DNA from: a virus
Length of the DNA stretch: 37,770 nucleotides
Virus record (IMG/VR): IMGVR_UViG_3300001282_000026
Coordinates: 1-37,770 of that record
Strand: one strand, 5' to 3'
Both the position numbers and the translations under genes were made by a program. Shown piece by piece: positions 6,675-17,200 of the stretch; position 1 is the first letter of the stretch; every line of letters starts with the position of its first letter. The notes below the pieces were generated by a model. That model saw nothing but the letters and a program-made list of their open reading frames with translations. It made no database searches and had not been told where the DNA came from.

Positions 6675-6828
6675 ATACTACAAAACAAATTTTGCCCTCA
6701 TACAGCATCATAAATATTCATTGACAGAGTTAGAAAATATGATACCTTGGGAGAGAGAAATTTATATCTCTCTTCTTCAGCAGTTTATAGAAGAAGAAAA
6801 TCTTAAAAACGGCATAACGAATGGCTGA
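6652..6828 (+). CDS. small tail assembly partner of gp26 (58 aa)
   Basis: A 58-residue ORF that starts 2 nt after the gp26 stop, in the -1 frame relative to gp26, and overlaps the next gene by 8 nt. It contains YSLTELENMIPWEREIYISLL followed by an acidic QQFIEEEN helix. This looks like the C-terminal half of a tail assembly chaperone made by frameshifting, as in lambda G/GT. In T4 the corresponding position is gene 51, but the length does not fit T4 gp51, so that name is not used. It could be translated on its own or as a gp26 fusion. Confidence 0.78.
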   Translation: MAHDSLESYYKTNFALIQHHKYSLTELENMIPWEREIYISLLQQFIEEENLKNGITNG

Positions 6829-8431
6829 TGCAATAACCATAGCACAAACAGGTGTAGATCCTAGAACAGGATCTTACCTGTCTGCTGAAGCCAGAAAAGC
6901 ACTATTCCGTAGAGCAACTGTTTCCAGTTCTGTGTTTCGTGGTCGTGGTGGTGCTTTAGTTAGGCAAGATGGAAATGATTTAGCAAGCACTCAAAGTTTA
7001 GCAATTGTAAAGGCAAATCAATCTTCTCTTGGAACAATTTCAAAGCAGATTGAATTTGTTCGTGTAGAAGTTTTAAATTTAACCAATGGTGTTAGAGATA
7101 TTGCTAGACTTCTCAGAGGAGAAACTATTGCTGAGCAAAAAAGAATTCAAACAGAACAAGATAATGAGCAAAAGATAGTTGATAGAGATATAAAAAGAGG
7201 TCGTGAAAACGAATTAGAAAAGAAAATACAAAATGCTCTTATCAGTCCAGTAAAAAAAGTTATTGAGCAGACTGAGGGTATATTTGATAGGATTAAGAGC
7301 GCAATATTCACTCTTCTTGGTGGGTGGTTCACACTTCAAGGAATAGAATTATTAAGGGCATACAAGGATAAAAATTTTAAAGTTTTTGATGAGATTAAGA
7401 ATAGTATCCTCAAGAACTTACTTTATGCTGGTGCTGGTTTATTAGCGATTAATGTTGGATTTGCTGTTTTCCTAAGATTACTCAATGGTGTAGTTTTTAA
7501 AGTTGGTGGTTTAATTGCTAAACTGATTTTACTGCCATTCAGAGGTCTGGGTGCTTTAGGTAGAGGTGTTGCTGGATTATTCAGTAGAGGAGCACCTGCC
7601 GCTGCCAATGCCGCTGCCAGAGGTGCAAGACCTACTGTAACAGGTAGCACGAACTTAATGACTAAGTTCTTTAATTTTATGAAAGGTGGCGGTGCTGCAG
7701 CAGCTGGAGGTGGGAGAGTTGCTGGTGGTTTTACCCCTGGTCTTGGAACTGCTCTTGGTGCAGTCTCGACAGGTTATGATTTGAGTCAAGGAGATTTGCC
7801 AGGAGCAGCTCTTAGTGCGTTATCTATGTTTCCAGTAATCGGAGGATTTGCAGCCGCTGGAAGAGTTGGACTTGAATTATCTAGAATGGCAGGTGGGGGA
7901 CAAGAACAAAAACAAACTCCAACTTCTTCAACTCCACAGCAACAATTAAAGCCAAATAAACCAAATATTCCACCACCAGGTTCAACTTCACAAACACCAG
8001 AAGCTCCAGCAGCAACACCTATGCTTCCAATGACTCCAGGGGTAAATGGAGATCTTAATATGAATGTTGGAACCGCTGCACCAGAAGTAACTCCAACAGA
8101 AGAAGAAAAAGGATACTTAGACTTATATAAAAATATACCAACAATGAGACCTTTACTTCCAGGAGAAACTGCTGAAGAAAGAGCTCTTTCTGTTACTCCA
8201 GTGTCTCCAGAAGCAAAAATATCACAAAAGCAAACAGAAAATGCACCATTAGGACCTTTAACTAAACCAGCTCCTCAGGTTATTTTGACACAACCAGAGA
8301 TGAAGCAAAAACCACCAGCACCATCATTAAGAAAAGGAAATTCTTCTAACAATGTTCCCCATATATCTTCGAGTAATCCTAATAATTTTTACACTATGTA
8401 CTCTCAATTAAGTTATAATGTGGTGATGTAA
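6821..8431 (+). CDS. tape-measure-like tail structural protein (gp29-position)
   Basis: A 536-residue protein. The N-terminal 150 residues are helical and charged (RGRENELEKKIQNAL). Hydrophobic stretches follow at about 160-240 (FTLLGGWFTLQGIELLRAY, then LYAGAGLLAINVGFAVFL), then an Ala/Gly-rich part (RGAPAAANAAARGARP) and a Pro/Gln/Thr-rich C-terminal third, likely disordered. Hydrophobic helices plus a position right after the assembly chaperones suggest tape measure or hub (T4 gp29). The segment IFDRIKSAIFTLLGGW resembles LGRILSAIAYLGVGW in the next gene, so the two appear to be paralogues. Confidence 0.6.
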   Translation: MADAITIAQTGVDPRTGSYLSAEARKALFRRATVSSSVFRGRGGALVRQDGNDLASTQSLAIVKANQSSLGTISKQIEFVRVEVLNLTNGVRDIARLLRGETIAEQKRIQTEQDNEQKIVDRDIKRGRENELEKKIQNALISPVKKVIEQTEGIFDRIKSAIFTLLGGWFTLQGIELLRAYKDKNFKVFDEIKNSILKNLLYAGAGLLAINVGFAVFLRLLNGVVFKVGGLIAKLILLPFRGLGALGRGVAGLFSRGAPAAANAAARGARPTVTGSTNLMTKFFNFMKGGGAAAAGGGRVAGGFTPGLGTALGAVSTGYDLSQGDLPGAALSALSMFPVIGGFAAAGRVGLELSRMAGGGQEQKQTPTSSTPQQQLKPNKPNIPPPGSTSQTPEAPAATPMLPMTPGVNGDLNMNVGTAAPEVTPTEEEKGYLDLYKNIPTMRPLLPGETAEERALSVTPVSPEAKISQKQTENAPLGPLTKPAPQVILTQPEMKQKPPAPSLRKGNSSNNVPHISSSNPNNFYTMYSQLSYNVVM

Positions 8432-8432
8432 G

Positions 8433-10313
8433 ATGGCAGTTTTAAGTTTATCTGCTGGAACTAGTTCAATCAATAAGATTTCTTCCACGTTTATAAACAT
8501 GAGAAGAAGTCTTTCTAATACAAGAACAGTAATTAGTGATACTAAAAGAGTTATTTTAAATAGAACTAAGATAAAAAGTGAAGCAGTATTCAGAAGTAAA
8601 GGTCTCTTTCAAAAAAGACAGGATAATTTAAGAAAGAAAGAAGCAGAAGATCAACTTGAAGCATCAAGTCTAGGTTCTATCCTTTCTCCAGGATTTGCTA
8701 CTGAGAAATCTATCCTCAACAGTGGTAAAGGATTTTTGGGAAGGATTTTATCTGCGATTGCATATTTGGGAGTGGGATGGTTACTAAGAAACTTACCAAC
8801 TTGGATTGGAATGGCAAAAGAATTTGTTGCCAGAATTTATAAGGGAGTGGCAATTATTAAACAGTTTTTTATGGGTGCAATTGGATTTGTTGGTAATATG
8901 TTCAATCTTCTTGGTGCCGTTGCCCAAAACATTATGTCATTTGATTTCTTTGACACATCGAATAGAGTAAAAGATACATTTGGACAACTCAATCAAAATC
9001 TATCTGATATGTCATCATCAATCGATGACGCATTGAGATTGATGACAACATCTCTCAATGAAGGGATTGCAAGTGGTCAAAATGCACCACCATTGGGCAC
9101 TCAGGGAGAATCTCAATTCTCAGAACGCGAATCTCAATTTCCAGGAGCTGGAGAAACATTATCCACTGAACAATTAGTTGCTGTTGCAAAACAAGCTGGA
9201 TTTAGTCAACAAAATGCAGTTACTGCAGCAGCAGTTGCAAAAGCAGAGTCTGGTGGAAGATCTGGTGTAGTAAATGACAATCCAAGGACTCGTGACTTAT
9301 CTTATGGTTTATGGCAAATTAATATGATTGGGTCCCTTGGCCCAGAAAGATTGAAAAAATTTGGAATAACATCCTATGAGCAATTAAAAGACCCTCTAAC
9401 TAATGCAAGGGCAGCATTCATTCTGTCTGGTGGTTCTAATTTTAATCCTTGGAGTGTTTATAAGTCTGGAAAATATAGGTCATTTTTACCAGAAGCACAA
9501 AAAGCAGCAAATGTATCTCCAGCAGCATATGCATCTGGGCAGCAATCTGCAAATCTACAACAAGCACCTGCAGTATCAACTGGAACAATGAGTTTAATAC
9601 CACAAGTTGGACCAGGGGGATTTATTCAGGGTGGATCTGGTAGAGGGGAGGCTAGTTATGCGACTCACTTCCACTTAGATTATAAAGGAGCAAATCCAAC
9701 GGCAGAGCAACTTGCAAGTATTCGTGAAGTTGCTTTCCATGCAACAAAAGCAATGCTTGCAAGAGGTTCAACTGTATTTTATGGAAATATAAAACAATAT
9801 GCATCTGGTAGTGATGATAATATCAGAAGATTAATTGCTGCAGAGCAGAGAGCCCATGGTGGAAGAAGTAGTGCCGCTGTTGATATGCAAGAAATCAATT
9901 CTAAAGTAAAACAAACATTCCCATCTCAAGTAGGATCGGCAACTAAGTTTCCTTTTGCAGTTGGTGCAGTGTATTATCGTGGTGGATATGGTAGAGAAGC
10001 AGAAATTATTGGAACGGGGGGAGTTACTGTTTCTCATGGTGCAGCAGGTTCAACAGCAAGTTCTGTATCTGGTGTTCCATCAATGGATGTTGCATCTGGA
10101 ATTACACCAAGTATGTCTCCAGATGTTGTAAGCGTGGTTGATACACGACCACAAATGGATTTGAGTGGATTAGCACAATTATTGAATTCTGCCGCTGCAT
10201 CGTTTGGATCTCGTTCTCTTGAACAAGAATCACAAACCACACAAAGCCCACCATCAAGTGTGTTAAATAATTTTATCAAACAAAAGTTCTTAACTGATTT
10301 AGCGTATCTATAA
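8433..10313 (+). CDS. tape-measure-like protein with lytic transglycosylase domain
   Basis: A 626-residue protein. The N-terminal region (to about 170) is helical with hydrophobic segments like the preceding gene. At about 245-345 there is a lysozyme-like/SLT domain: the candidate catalytic Glu is in VAKAESGG (E272), followed by SYGLWQIN (about 290-297) and FNPWSVYKSGKY (about 338). A further domain has HFHLDYKG (H412, H414) and HGGRSSAAVDM (from H475), suggestive of a metal-dependent peptidase but not assigned. It probably degrades peptidoglycan during injection, the job of the gp5 lysozyme in T4. It starts one base after the previous stop. Confidence 0.72.
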   Translation: MAVLSLSAGTSSINKISSTFINMRRSLSNTRTVISDTKRVILNRTKIKSEAVFRSKGLFQKRQDNLRKKEAEDQLEASSLGSILSPGFATEKSILNSGKGFLGRILSAIAYLGVGWLLRNLPTWIGMAKEFVARIYKGVAIIKQFFMGAIGFVGNMFNLLGAVAQNIMSFDFFDTSNRVKDTFGQLNQNLSDMSSSIDDALRLMTTSLNEGIASGQNAPPLGTQGESQFSERESQFPGAGETLSTEQLVAVAKQAGFSQQNAVTAAAVAKAESGGRSGVVNDNPRTRDLSYGLWQINMIGSLGPERLKKFGITSYEQLKDPLTNARAAFILSGGSNFNPWSVYKSGKYRSFLPEAQKAANVSPAAYASGQQSANLQQAPAVSTGTMSLIPQVGPGGFIQGGSGRGEASYATHFHLDYKGANPTAEQLASIREVAFHATKAMLARGSTVFYGNIKQYASGSDDNIRRLIAAEQRAHGGRSSAAVDMQEINSKVKQTFPSQVGSATKFPFAVGAVYYRGGYGREAEIIGTGGVTVSHGAAGSTASSVSGVPSMDVASGITPSMSPDVVSVVDTRPQMDLSGLAQLLNSAAASFGSRSLEQESQTTQSPPSSVLNNFIKQKFLTDLAYL

Positions 10314-11683
10314 TGGCACAAGTAGTAGCACAATCCCCATCCAAGTTTGAAGAAGCAATTCTAGAATCAAATGATCAGCAAAGAACAGTTGATATCACGC
10401 CTTCAATAGTTTCTTTTGACTATTATGAAGATATCTTTTCGCCAACAATCACTGCGACTTTGAAGATGATTAATACTGGTGATAGCATACCTTCTGCTAA
10501 CCCTGATGGGAGCACAGATAAGAATCCCCAGTCTGTTTATAATGGTCTTCCTCTTAGGGGTGGGGAGAGACTTAGATTGAAAATTTCTCCTAACACCGAG
10601 TCTAATATTGCCATTGATTTTTCCAAGTCATCAAAAGATTACTTGTATGTCTCAAGTATTACTGATGTGATTGCAGAATCTCAAAGAGAAGCTTTTACTT
10701 TACATCTTACTTCAAGAGAAGCAATCACAAATGAAACAGTAAGAGTAGGAAAAAAGTTTGCCCCAGACAATAGTATTGATACTTCTGTAAAACAAATTCT
10801 TAAAAATATCCTTAAGACTGACAAATTTACTAATGATTCAATAGAGAGGACAACAAATAAGTATGGATTTATTGGTAATATGCGTAAGCCATTTACTGTC
10901 TTAATCTGGCTAGCATCAAAAGGTGTTCCTGCTACTTCAGGTGATGCTACCGCTGGATTTGTATTCTATCAAACCAAGGATGGTTTTAATTTCAGGTCAA
11001 TTGATAATTTGATTAAACAAAAACCAAAAGCAGTTTATCTTTATAGTCAAAGCATTGAAACATATGATGAAAAGGGTGACGCTGTAAAGAACGACTTTAA
11101 AATCTTGAAATATACTACAGAGAAGAATCAAAACTTAATTGAGAAACTTAAGTTAGGCACATATTCAAGTTACAGAATATTTTTTAATCCATTAACGTTT
11201 GAATTTACAAATCCCCAAAAGGGATTATTTAAGTTAAATGACTATGTTAATAAGACAAGTAATCTTGGCGAAAAAATAAAACTTCCTAAAATAACTTCTG
11301 GTAGTTCAAAAGATCTTGGTGAAACTCCAACTAGAATCTTCACAATGTGTCTTGATGTTGGTACTCTGAATAAAGAACCATCTAAAGAAGTGAATGCAAG
11401 TCCAGAAAAGTATCAATCTCAGTCTATTATGAGGTATAATATACTTTTCACTCAAACTTTAAGTATGGTTGTTCCTCTGAATACAAATCTAAGTGCAGGG
11501 GATGTCATTAAATGCAATTTTCCAAAGATATCTTCTCAAGATGGAAACGAATTGGACGAGGAAACAAGCGGTCTATATATGATTAAAGAACTGTGTCATC
11601 ACTTTGATACAGAATCATCTTATACTTCTATGAAATTAGTTAGAGATACATTTGGTATAAATCCAGAGGCTAATAAGTCATGA
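10313..11683 (+). CDS. 27: gp27-like baseplate hub protein
   Basis: A 456-residue protein (T4 gp27 is 391). gp27 trimers form the baseplate hub cylinder that joins the tube and gp5. Features include VDITPSIVSFDYYEDIFSP near the N-terminus, GGERLRLKI, FTLHLTSREAITNE, and a C-terminal SAGDVIKCNFPK...SGLYMIKELCHHF..ESSYTSMKLVRD typical of gp27/gpD-type hubs. The ATG lies at the stop of the preceding gene and its own stop overlaps the gp5 start by 4 nt. Confidence 0.82.
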   Translation: MAQVVAQSPSKFEEAILESNDQQRTVDITPSIVSFDYYEDIFSPTITATLKMINTGDSIPSANPDGSTDKNPQSVYNGLPLRGGERLRLKISPNTESNIAIDFSKSSKDYLYVSSITDVIAESQREAFTLHLTSREAITNETVRVGKKFAPDNSIDTSVKQILKNILKTDKFTNDSIERTTNKYGFIGNMRKPFTVLIWLASKGVPATSGDATAGFVFYQTKDGFNFRSIDNLIKQKPKAVYLYSQSIETYDEKGDAVKNDFKILKYTTEKNQNLIEKLKLGTYSSYRIFFNPLTFEFTNPQKGLFKLNDYVNKTSNLGEKIKLPKITSGSSKDLGETPTRIFTMCLDVGTLNKEPSKEVNASPEKYQSQSIMRYNILFTQTLSMVVPLNTNLSAGDVIKCNFPKISSQDGNELDEETSGLYMIKELCHHFDTESSYTSMKLVRDTFGINPEANKS

Positions 11684-13659
11684 TAGATGAATCATTACTT
11701 AAAAGTAATTTTCTAGGTAGAGACGGATTCCGTTGGTGGATTGGTCAGATTCCCCCTGCTCCTTATCATAGACAAGGTGCTGAAGGTTGGGGTAATAGAT
11801 ACCGTGTTCGTATTATGGGGTATCATCCATTCTATGAATCTGAATTAAAAAATGAAGACCTTCCATGGGCTCAAGTTCTGATACCAACCACGTCTGGAAG
11901 TGGCGCAGCAAATCAATCTACAGATGTTGCACTTCAACCTAGTGATGTGGTTTTCGGGTTCTTTATGGATGGTGATAATGCACAAATCCCCGTCATATTA
12001 GCAACATTTGGTAAAACATCGGACGTAGTAAGCAAAGATTATAAAGGACCATTTCAACCATTCACGGGATATACTGAGAATATTCCTAAACCAGATGGAA
12101 CTCTTGTTCCGAATGAATCAAATGAATCTGGCAATCCTAAATCTCAAGTTTCTCCTGTTGCTAGAACAGATGATACATCTTCTTCAACTGGAGATGTTTC
12201 AGTAAGTTCTGTTATTGGTGACAAAATTGTTATGGCAAATCCCTGTAAGAATACTACAGTGGATAAAATAACTGCCAGAATTGAAAACCTACTTAAAAAG
12301 ATTAGAAAGTTACAGAATAATATACAGAAGAAAAAAGCAAAAATCAAAGAGGCAATTAATGGAATTCTAAAAGACTGCAACGAAATGATTGGCAATGCGG
12401 TCAAATGGTTGGGTGATGAGATGGTCAAATTGATGAAGGCTGGTTTAGACTTTTTATATAAAGATGTATTTGGAAAAATTTTAGCGATAACTGGCAACCC
12501 CGTAGCAGCTCACTTGGGTGGGGTTGCAGCTCAGACTGCAATGGTAAAACCAGTGAAAGCATTCCAAAAAGCACTAGGGTGTGTTGTTGGAAAAGTAATT
12601 GAAGGATTGAAGGGTGTTATTGAGCAGATGGTTAATTCTGCAGTAGATAATATTAAAAACTTTGTTTCTTGTGCTGCTAATCAATTTGTTGGAGCACTTT
12701 TGAATAATATTGTTGATGGCATTGCTGATGCACTAAGTGCTGCCATTGGTGGAGTTGCTAAGATTTTAACTGCAGGTCTTAATATTGCCAATTTAATTCG
12801 AAGTTCAATTGATGCAATTAAAGGTATTGGTTCTATTTTTGGATGTAATCAAAATAAAGACAAATGTACAAATCTTGCAACAACATATGTGATTGGTGGT
12901 GGTCCAATGATGTCTGGGGCAGATCCATTTACTCAGATTTCTAATATTATGAACACTGCCAATTCTACCTTGCAAGATATGACAGGTAGTTTCACAGATG
13001 CTTATGATATCTTTAAATCAACTACAGGTCAAGTTATTGACGCTGTAAGTAATCCATTGAGTGCTTTGGGTGGTTGTTATACTGGACCGCCATTAGTTTG
13101 TGGTGCTCCTACTATCAATATTTTTGGTGGTGGTGGGACTGGCGCAGCAGCTACGCCACTTATGGGAACAATTGTTGGACTTGGCGCAGAAGCAACTGGA
13201 AGTTGCATTGGAGTGCAAATCACTAATCCTGGATCGGGATATCAATTCCCACCATTTGTTACCATTCAAGATAATTGTAATCAGGGATATGGTGCAGTTG
13301 CTAGAGCATTAATTAATGATGCTGGAGAAGTGAGTGCCATTTATCTTGTATCTGAGGGTGAAAATTATCCTGTTGGTGATATTGCAAATTATGCAGTAAC
13401 TAATACAGTTATTGATAATCCTGGAACTGGATATCGAGTTGGTGATATAGCAACTGATAATTTCGGCACAGAATATGATCTAGTAATTGATAAGGGAGGA
13501 ATTGTTCAGGCTACTCCGATAAATACCAATATAACTACCGACTTACCAATTATAAGAGTTATTAGTGATACAGGATCGGGAGCATTAATACGACCAATCC
13601 TGGGCATTCCTGAATATCAAGATGAAGTTAAACAGCAAATAGATTGTATTACGAAATAA
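11680..13659 (+). CDS. 5: gp5-like baseplate hub protein (OB-fold, no lysozyme domain)
   Basis: A 659-residue protein (T4 gp5 is 575). Residues 1-115 look like the gp5 OB-fold: DGFRWWIGQIPP, WGNRYRVRIMGYHPF, LPWAQVLIPTTSGSG, VVFGFFMDGD.QIPVILATFG. After a Ser/Asn-rich linker comes a long helical, cysteine-containing region (about 185-395). The C-terminus (about 500-640) has beta repeats of the type NPGSGY...VTI. The T4 lysozyme domain and terminal needle are absent; both activities appear in neighbouring genes. It overlaps gp27 by 4 nt. Confidence 0.8.
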   Translation: MIDESLLKSNFLGRDGFRWWIGQIPPAPYHRQGAEGWGNRYRVRIMGYHPFYESELKNEDLPWAQVLIPTTSGSGAANQSTDVALQPSDVVFGFFMDGDNAQIPVILATFGKTSDVVSKDYKGPFQPFTGYTENIPKPDGTLVPNESNESGNPKSQVSPVARTDDTSSSTGDVSVSSVIGDKIVMANPCKNTTVDKITARIENLLKKIRKLQNNIQKKKAKIKEAINGILKDCNEMIGNAVKWLGDEMVKLMKAGLDFLYKDVFGKILAITGNPVAAHLGGVAAQTAMVKPVKAFQKALGCVVGKVIEGLKGVIEQMVNSAVDNIKNFVSCAANQFVGALLNNIVDGIADALSAAIGGVAKILTAGLNIANLIRSSIDAIKGIGSIFGCNQNKDKCTNLATTYVIGGGPMMSGADPFTQISNIMNTANSTLQDMTGSFTDAYDIFKSTTGQVIDAVSNPLSALGGCYTGPPLVCGAPTINIFGGGGTGAAATPLMGTIVGLGAEATGSCIGVQITNPGSGYQFPPFVTIQDNCNQGYGAVARALINDAGEVSAIYLVSEGENYPVGDIANYAVTNTVIDNPGTGYRVGDIATDNFGTEYDLVIDKGGIVQATPINTNITTDLPIIRVISDTGSGALIRPILGIPEYQDEVKQQIDCITK

Positions 13660-13660
13660 C

Positions 13661-14257
13661 ATGGCAGAAAGACCCGCCCAAAAGTGTAACTGGGAAGCAA
13701 GAAGACACATTAGTCTTGGACCAAAGTTTAGGATTGACGCAAACAATCCTAGAATGGGAAATAAGGGAAATTTAAGTTATCTAATTTACTCTACAACAGA
13801 TAATAAAGATAAGTCTTCTATTTCCCTTGCACAGGATGGCACGTTTTCAATTTATAATGATAGAACGATTGAAATAGTTGGTGGAGATGGTAATGAAAGT
13901 TCTAAAGGTCAAGACGTTTTAATTGCATCTAAAACTGGTGAAGTTGTAATTCAAGCAGATGGAAATGGTGCGGTAAGAATTAAAGCAACAAATATAACTC
14001 TTGAAGCAACCGAAGATATTGACATTAAAGCGGGAAGAAACCTAACACTAAAATCAGTTGGTGGTCAAACACTGCTTGATGGTAATGAAGTTAATCTGAA
14101 TGCAAAACAGGGAAATCTTGCTGAAGGATTGAAAATTGATTTTTGTAATCAAGTCTTCGCTGGTAGTTTCGTTGGGGCAGATGTTTTAGCAGGAATTCTT
14201 GGTGGGGCAGCAGTATTTCTTTTTAATGCTGCAAAAGACTCTTTCAATGGAAATTGA
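13661..14257 (+). CDS. gp5 C-terminal-like beta-helix spike protein
   Basis: A 198-residue protein. The middle part shows the short-period beta pattern of triple beta-helix needles: GEVVIQADGNGAVRIKATNITLEATEDIDIKAGRNLTLKS, as in VgrG proteins and the gp5 C domain. It ends in a Gly/Ala hydrophobic segment (VLAGILGGAAVFLF). It starts one base after the OB-fold gene, so the two products probably assemble into one spike. The separate coding of the needle is noted as a finding. Confidence 0.72.
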   Translation: MAERPAQKCNWEARRHISLGPKFRIDANNPRMGNKGNLSYLIYSTTDNKDKSSISLAQDGTFSIYNDRTIEIVGGDGNESSKGQDVLIASKTGEVVIQADGNGAVRIKATNITLEATEDIDIKAGRNLTLKSVGGQTLLDGNEVNLNAKQGNLAEGLKIDFCNQVFAGSFVGADVLAGILGGAAVFLFNAAKDSFNGN

Positions 14258-14267
14258 GGTAAAGTAG

Positions 14268-17200
14268 ATGGAAGGAGAAGATTTTTCAATTATTGGAAAA
14301 CCATCTATCTTTAATGAAGATGTCAAGATGTATAAGGACTTATACGTCTATGGCAAAATTTATTATGATTTTGAAGCAGGAGCAACAGAAACTTTCGGTG
14401 ACATTTCAATTACTGGAAATGCATTTTTCTCTGGCATAACAACTTTTGCTGGTCCTGTTGATATTCAACAAGAACTAGAACAACTTCAAGTTGGAATTCT
14501 AACAGTTACTGAAGAATTTTATATTGGAAATAATCCAGGAGATAATGTTTTTAATGTTGTAACTTATGGACCCTATGCTGGTTGGGTTGGAATAGGCACA
14601 ACAGCCCCAACTCAAAATCTAGATATTATTGGTAATGCTAGAATTGATGGAAATCTTTATGATGCTTCTAATAGTCCTGGTGTTATTGGTGGATTCTTAT
14701 CAAAAGATGCTGAAGGAATTAAATGGGTAGAATTTGAACCATCTTTTACTGAAGGTATCTTTGTTTATAATGAAGGCGTTCTAGTTGGACCATCATCATT
14801 CCGTGGATTAAACTTTATCACTAATTCTGGTGGAAGTCTTTTTGAATTGGTAGAGGGTAAAGTTAATGTAGATAACCCCAATATTGCTGATATTGTTATT
14901 AAAGATTTTTGGGAAAAGAGACCTGCTGGACTTAATACTTCAGCATATGTTGGCATAGGTCTTACCAACCCACAAAATCAATTAGAAGTAACTGGTGATA
15001 CTAAATTAAATGGTAGATTAACTGTATCTGGAGTTTCTACTTTCTTTGAAAGAAGTGTATTTTATGATGGATTTGATGTTATAGGTTCTGGATCTACTAT
15101 CTTAAGTCCATTAAGTGTAGTTGGAGTAGCAACATTTGAACAAATTGTTACATTTAAAGATGATGTAACTTTTGAAAAAAATGTTCTTGTAGAAGAAAAC
15201 TTAGAAATTGATAATCAATTATACGTTGGTGCTGCTGCCACGATGGCAGGTAGTTTTAGAGTTATTGGAGTCTCGACGTTCCAAAATAATGTTTTTGTTG
15301 GAGCTGGAGTATCCATACAAAAATTCTTATTTGTTGGTGCTGGTACAACTTTATTTGGAACTTTACAAGTTGGTGCAGCAGCAACTTTACTCAGCACATT
15401 GGACGTGCTTCAGTCTGTTGAATTGTTTGATACCTTAGAAGTAACTGGTGCAACTAATTTATTAGACACATTAGATGTAACAGGTGCAACAGATCTGCAA
15501 TCTACTTTAGATGTTGTTGATGCAGTTCAGTTTGATTCAACACTAAATGTAGATGATGCAACAACTTTACAGACAACGTTAGGTGTTGGTGCTGGTGGAA
15601 CAGTATTTACAACAACTGGAATCGGTTCAATTGGTATAGGAACTGCAGATCCATCACGCGATGTCGATCTTTTTAGAAAAGACATATACTTCAATCAAGG
15701 TGCAATATATGATGCAAATAATCAAGTAGGATTCACATCTGAAAATACAACTGATGAATACAGAGTCTTCAGAAGTGTATTAACACAAGTTGGTGTTGGA
15801 ACTACAGGGCAAGTTATTCCTGCTAGATTCTTTGATGCTGCGAATATGATTCGCTTGAATCTAGAGTATCTTGCTGGAGAAGCAGTTGGATTCATAACAA
15901 GCACTTCATACAAAGACCCCCCATTTTCACTATCAACTTCTAATTATAGTTCTTGTCGAGATGACATCAAAGATATTCTAAGGTCCATTTGTTTTGACAT
16001 TACTAGAGGTGGTAATTCTAGATCGGTTGGTGCTGGATTATCATATTATAATGGCAATACATTAATTCATATCACTGGGACTGATGTGAATGGATATTCA
16101 ATTAAAGAAGCATCTATTACTGCAATTCAAAAAGCAGCGGAAATTTCTAGATATGTCATTAATAATTCCTTGTATCCTCTATCTTATCAGATGGAGCCCA
16201 TCAATGGAACATATGCCGATGCTTCTCGTTTGATTTTCTTAAACAAAGATTTTATTGCGGCAGAAGCAGTTGATAGAGTTTTAAATAATTATCCTCTGTT
16301 TAGCATACCAAATAGTAATCAAAGTTGCATTGATGATATCAAGTTAATTTTAGATGCTATTGCATATAACTTGTCATATGGTGGTAATGAAAGAGTTTAT
16401 GACGCAACCAAATACTATATTGATAATGCAGGATTATTAGCAGGTGAGCAAGAGCAATCAATCTATGCTTATCAACAAGCAAGAGATGTTGCTATTCAGG
16501 TAATGAGAAATCAAGTTGTTACCAAAATATCTGGCATAAGAAATACATTTACTCAGTATATTGATGGTTCCGTATTACCAGATCCAATATCACCAACTTG
16601 TGCAAGTCAGGCATCTGCTATTACATCATTTATTGGAATAGTTACAACTGGTATTGGAAATACTCAACTACCAGCAACAAGAACCCTTTCTTATACAATA
16701 CCTTTTCCACAAATCAGGGACTTCTCTCTTCTACCAGATTCTCAAAGAGGTAGTAATAGTGATCCTGATGGGTGTGCAAACGTTGTTTCTGCAATTAATG
16801 TTTGTGCTGGAATCGTTACAACAATTATTGGTGTTGGTCCTGCTGCTTCTCCAAAAGTTACTTATCCAAATGGTAGAGTCTTTTGGGCTCCTAGAGGTGC
16901 AGATTCGAAGAATATTGTATATGTTTCGAAGTATGGTAATGATGAAAATAGCGGAAGAACCGAGGGTGATGCCAAACTAACCATTGGTGCTGCAGCAGCA
17001 GTAGCAAACCCAGGAGATACAATTTATATTCGTTCTGGAGTTTATGCTGAGAACAATCCTATTGGTCTTAGAACAGATGTAAGTGTTAGTGGGCAGGATT
17101 TACGTCTTGTTACCATCTATCCACAACATGATGATGATGTTTTCTATGTAAGAAGAGGATGTTTAATTGAGAACATCAACTTTGCTTATGCTCCAGATCC

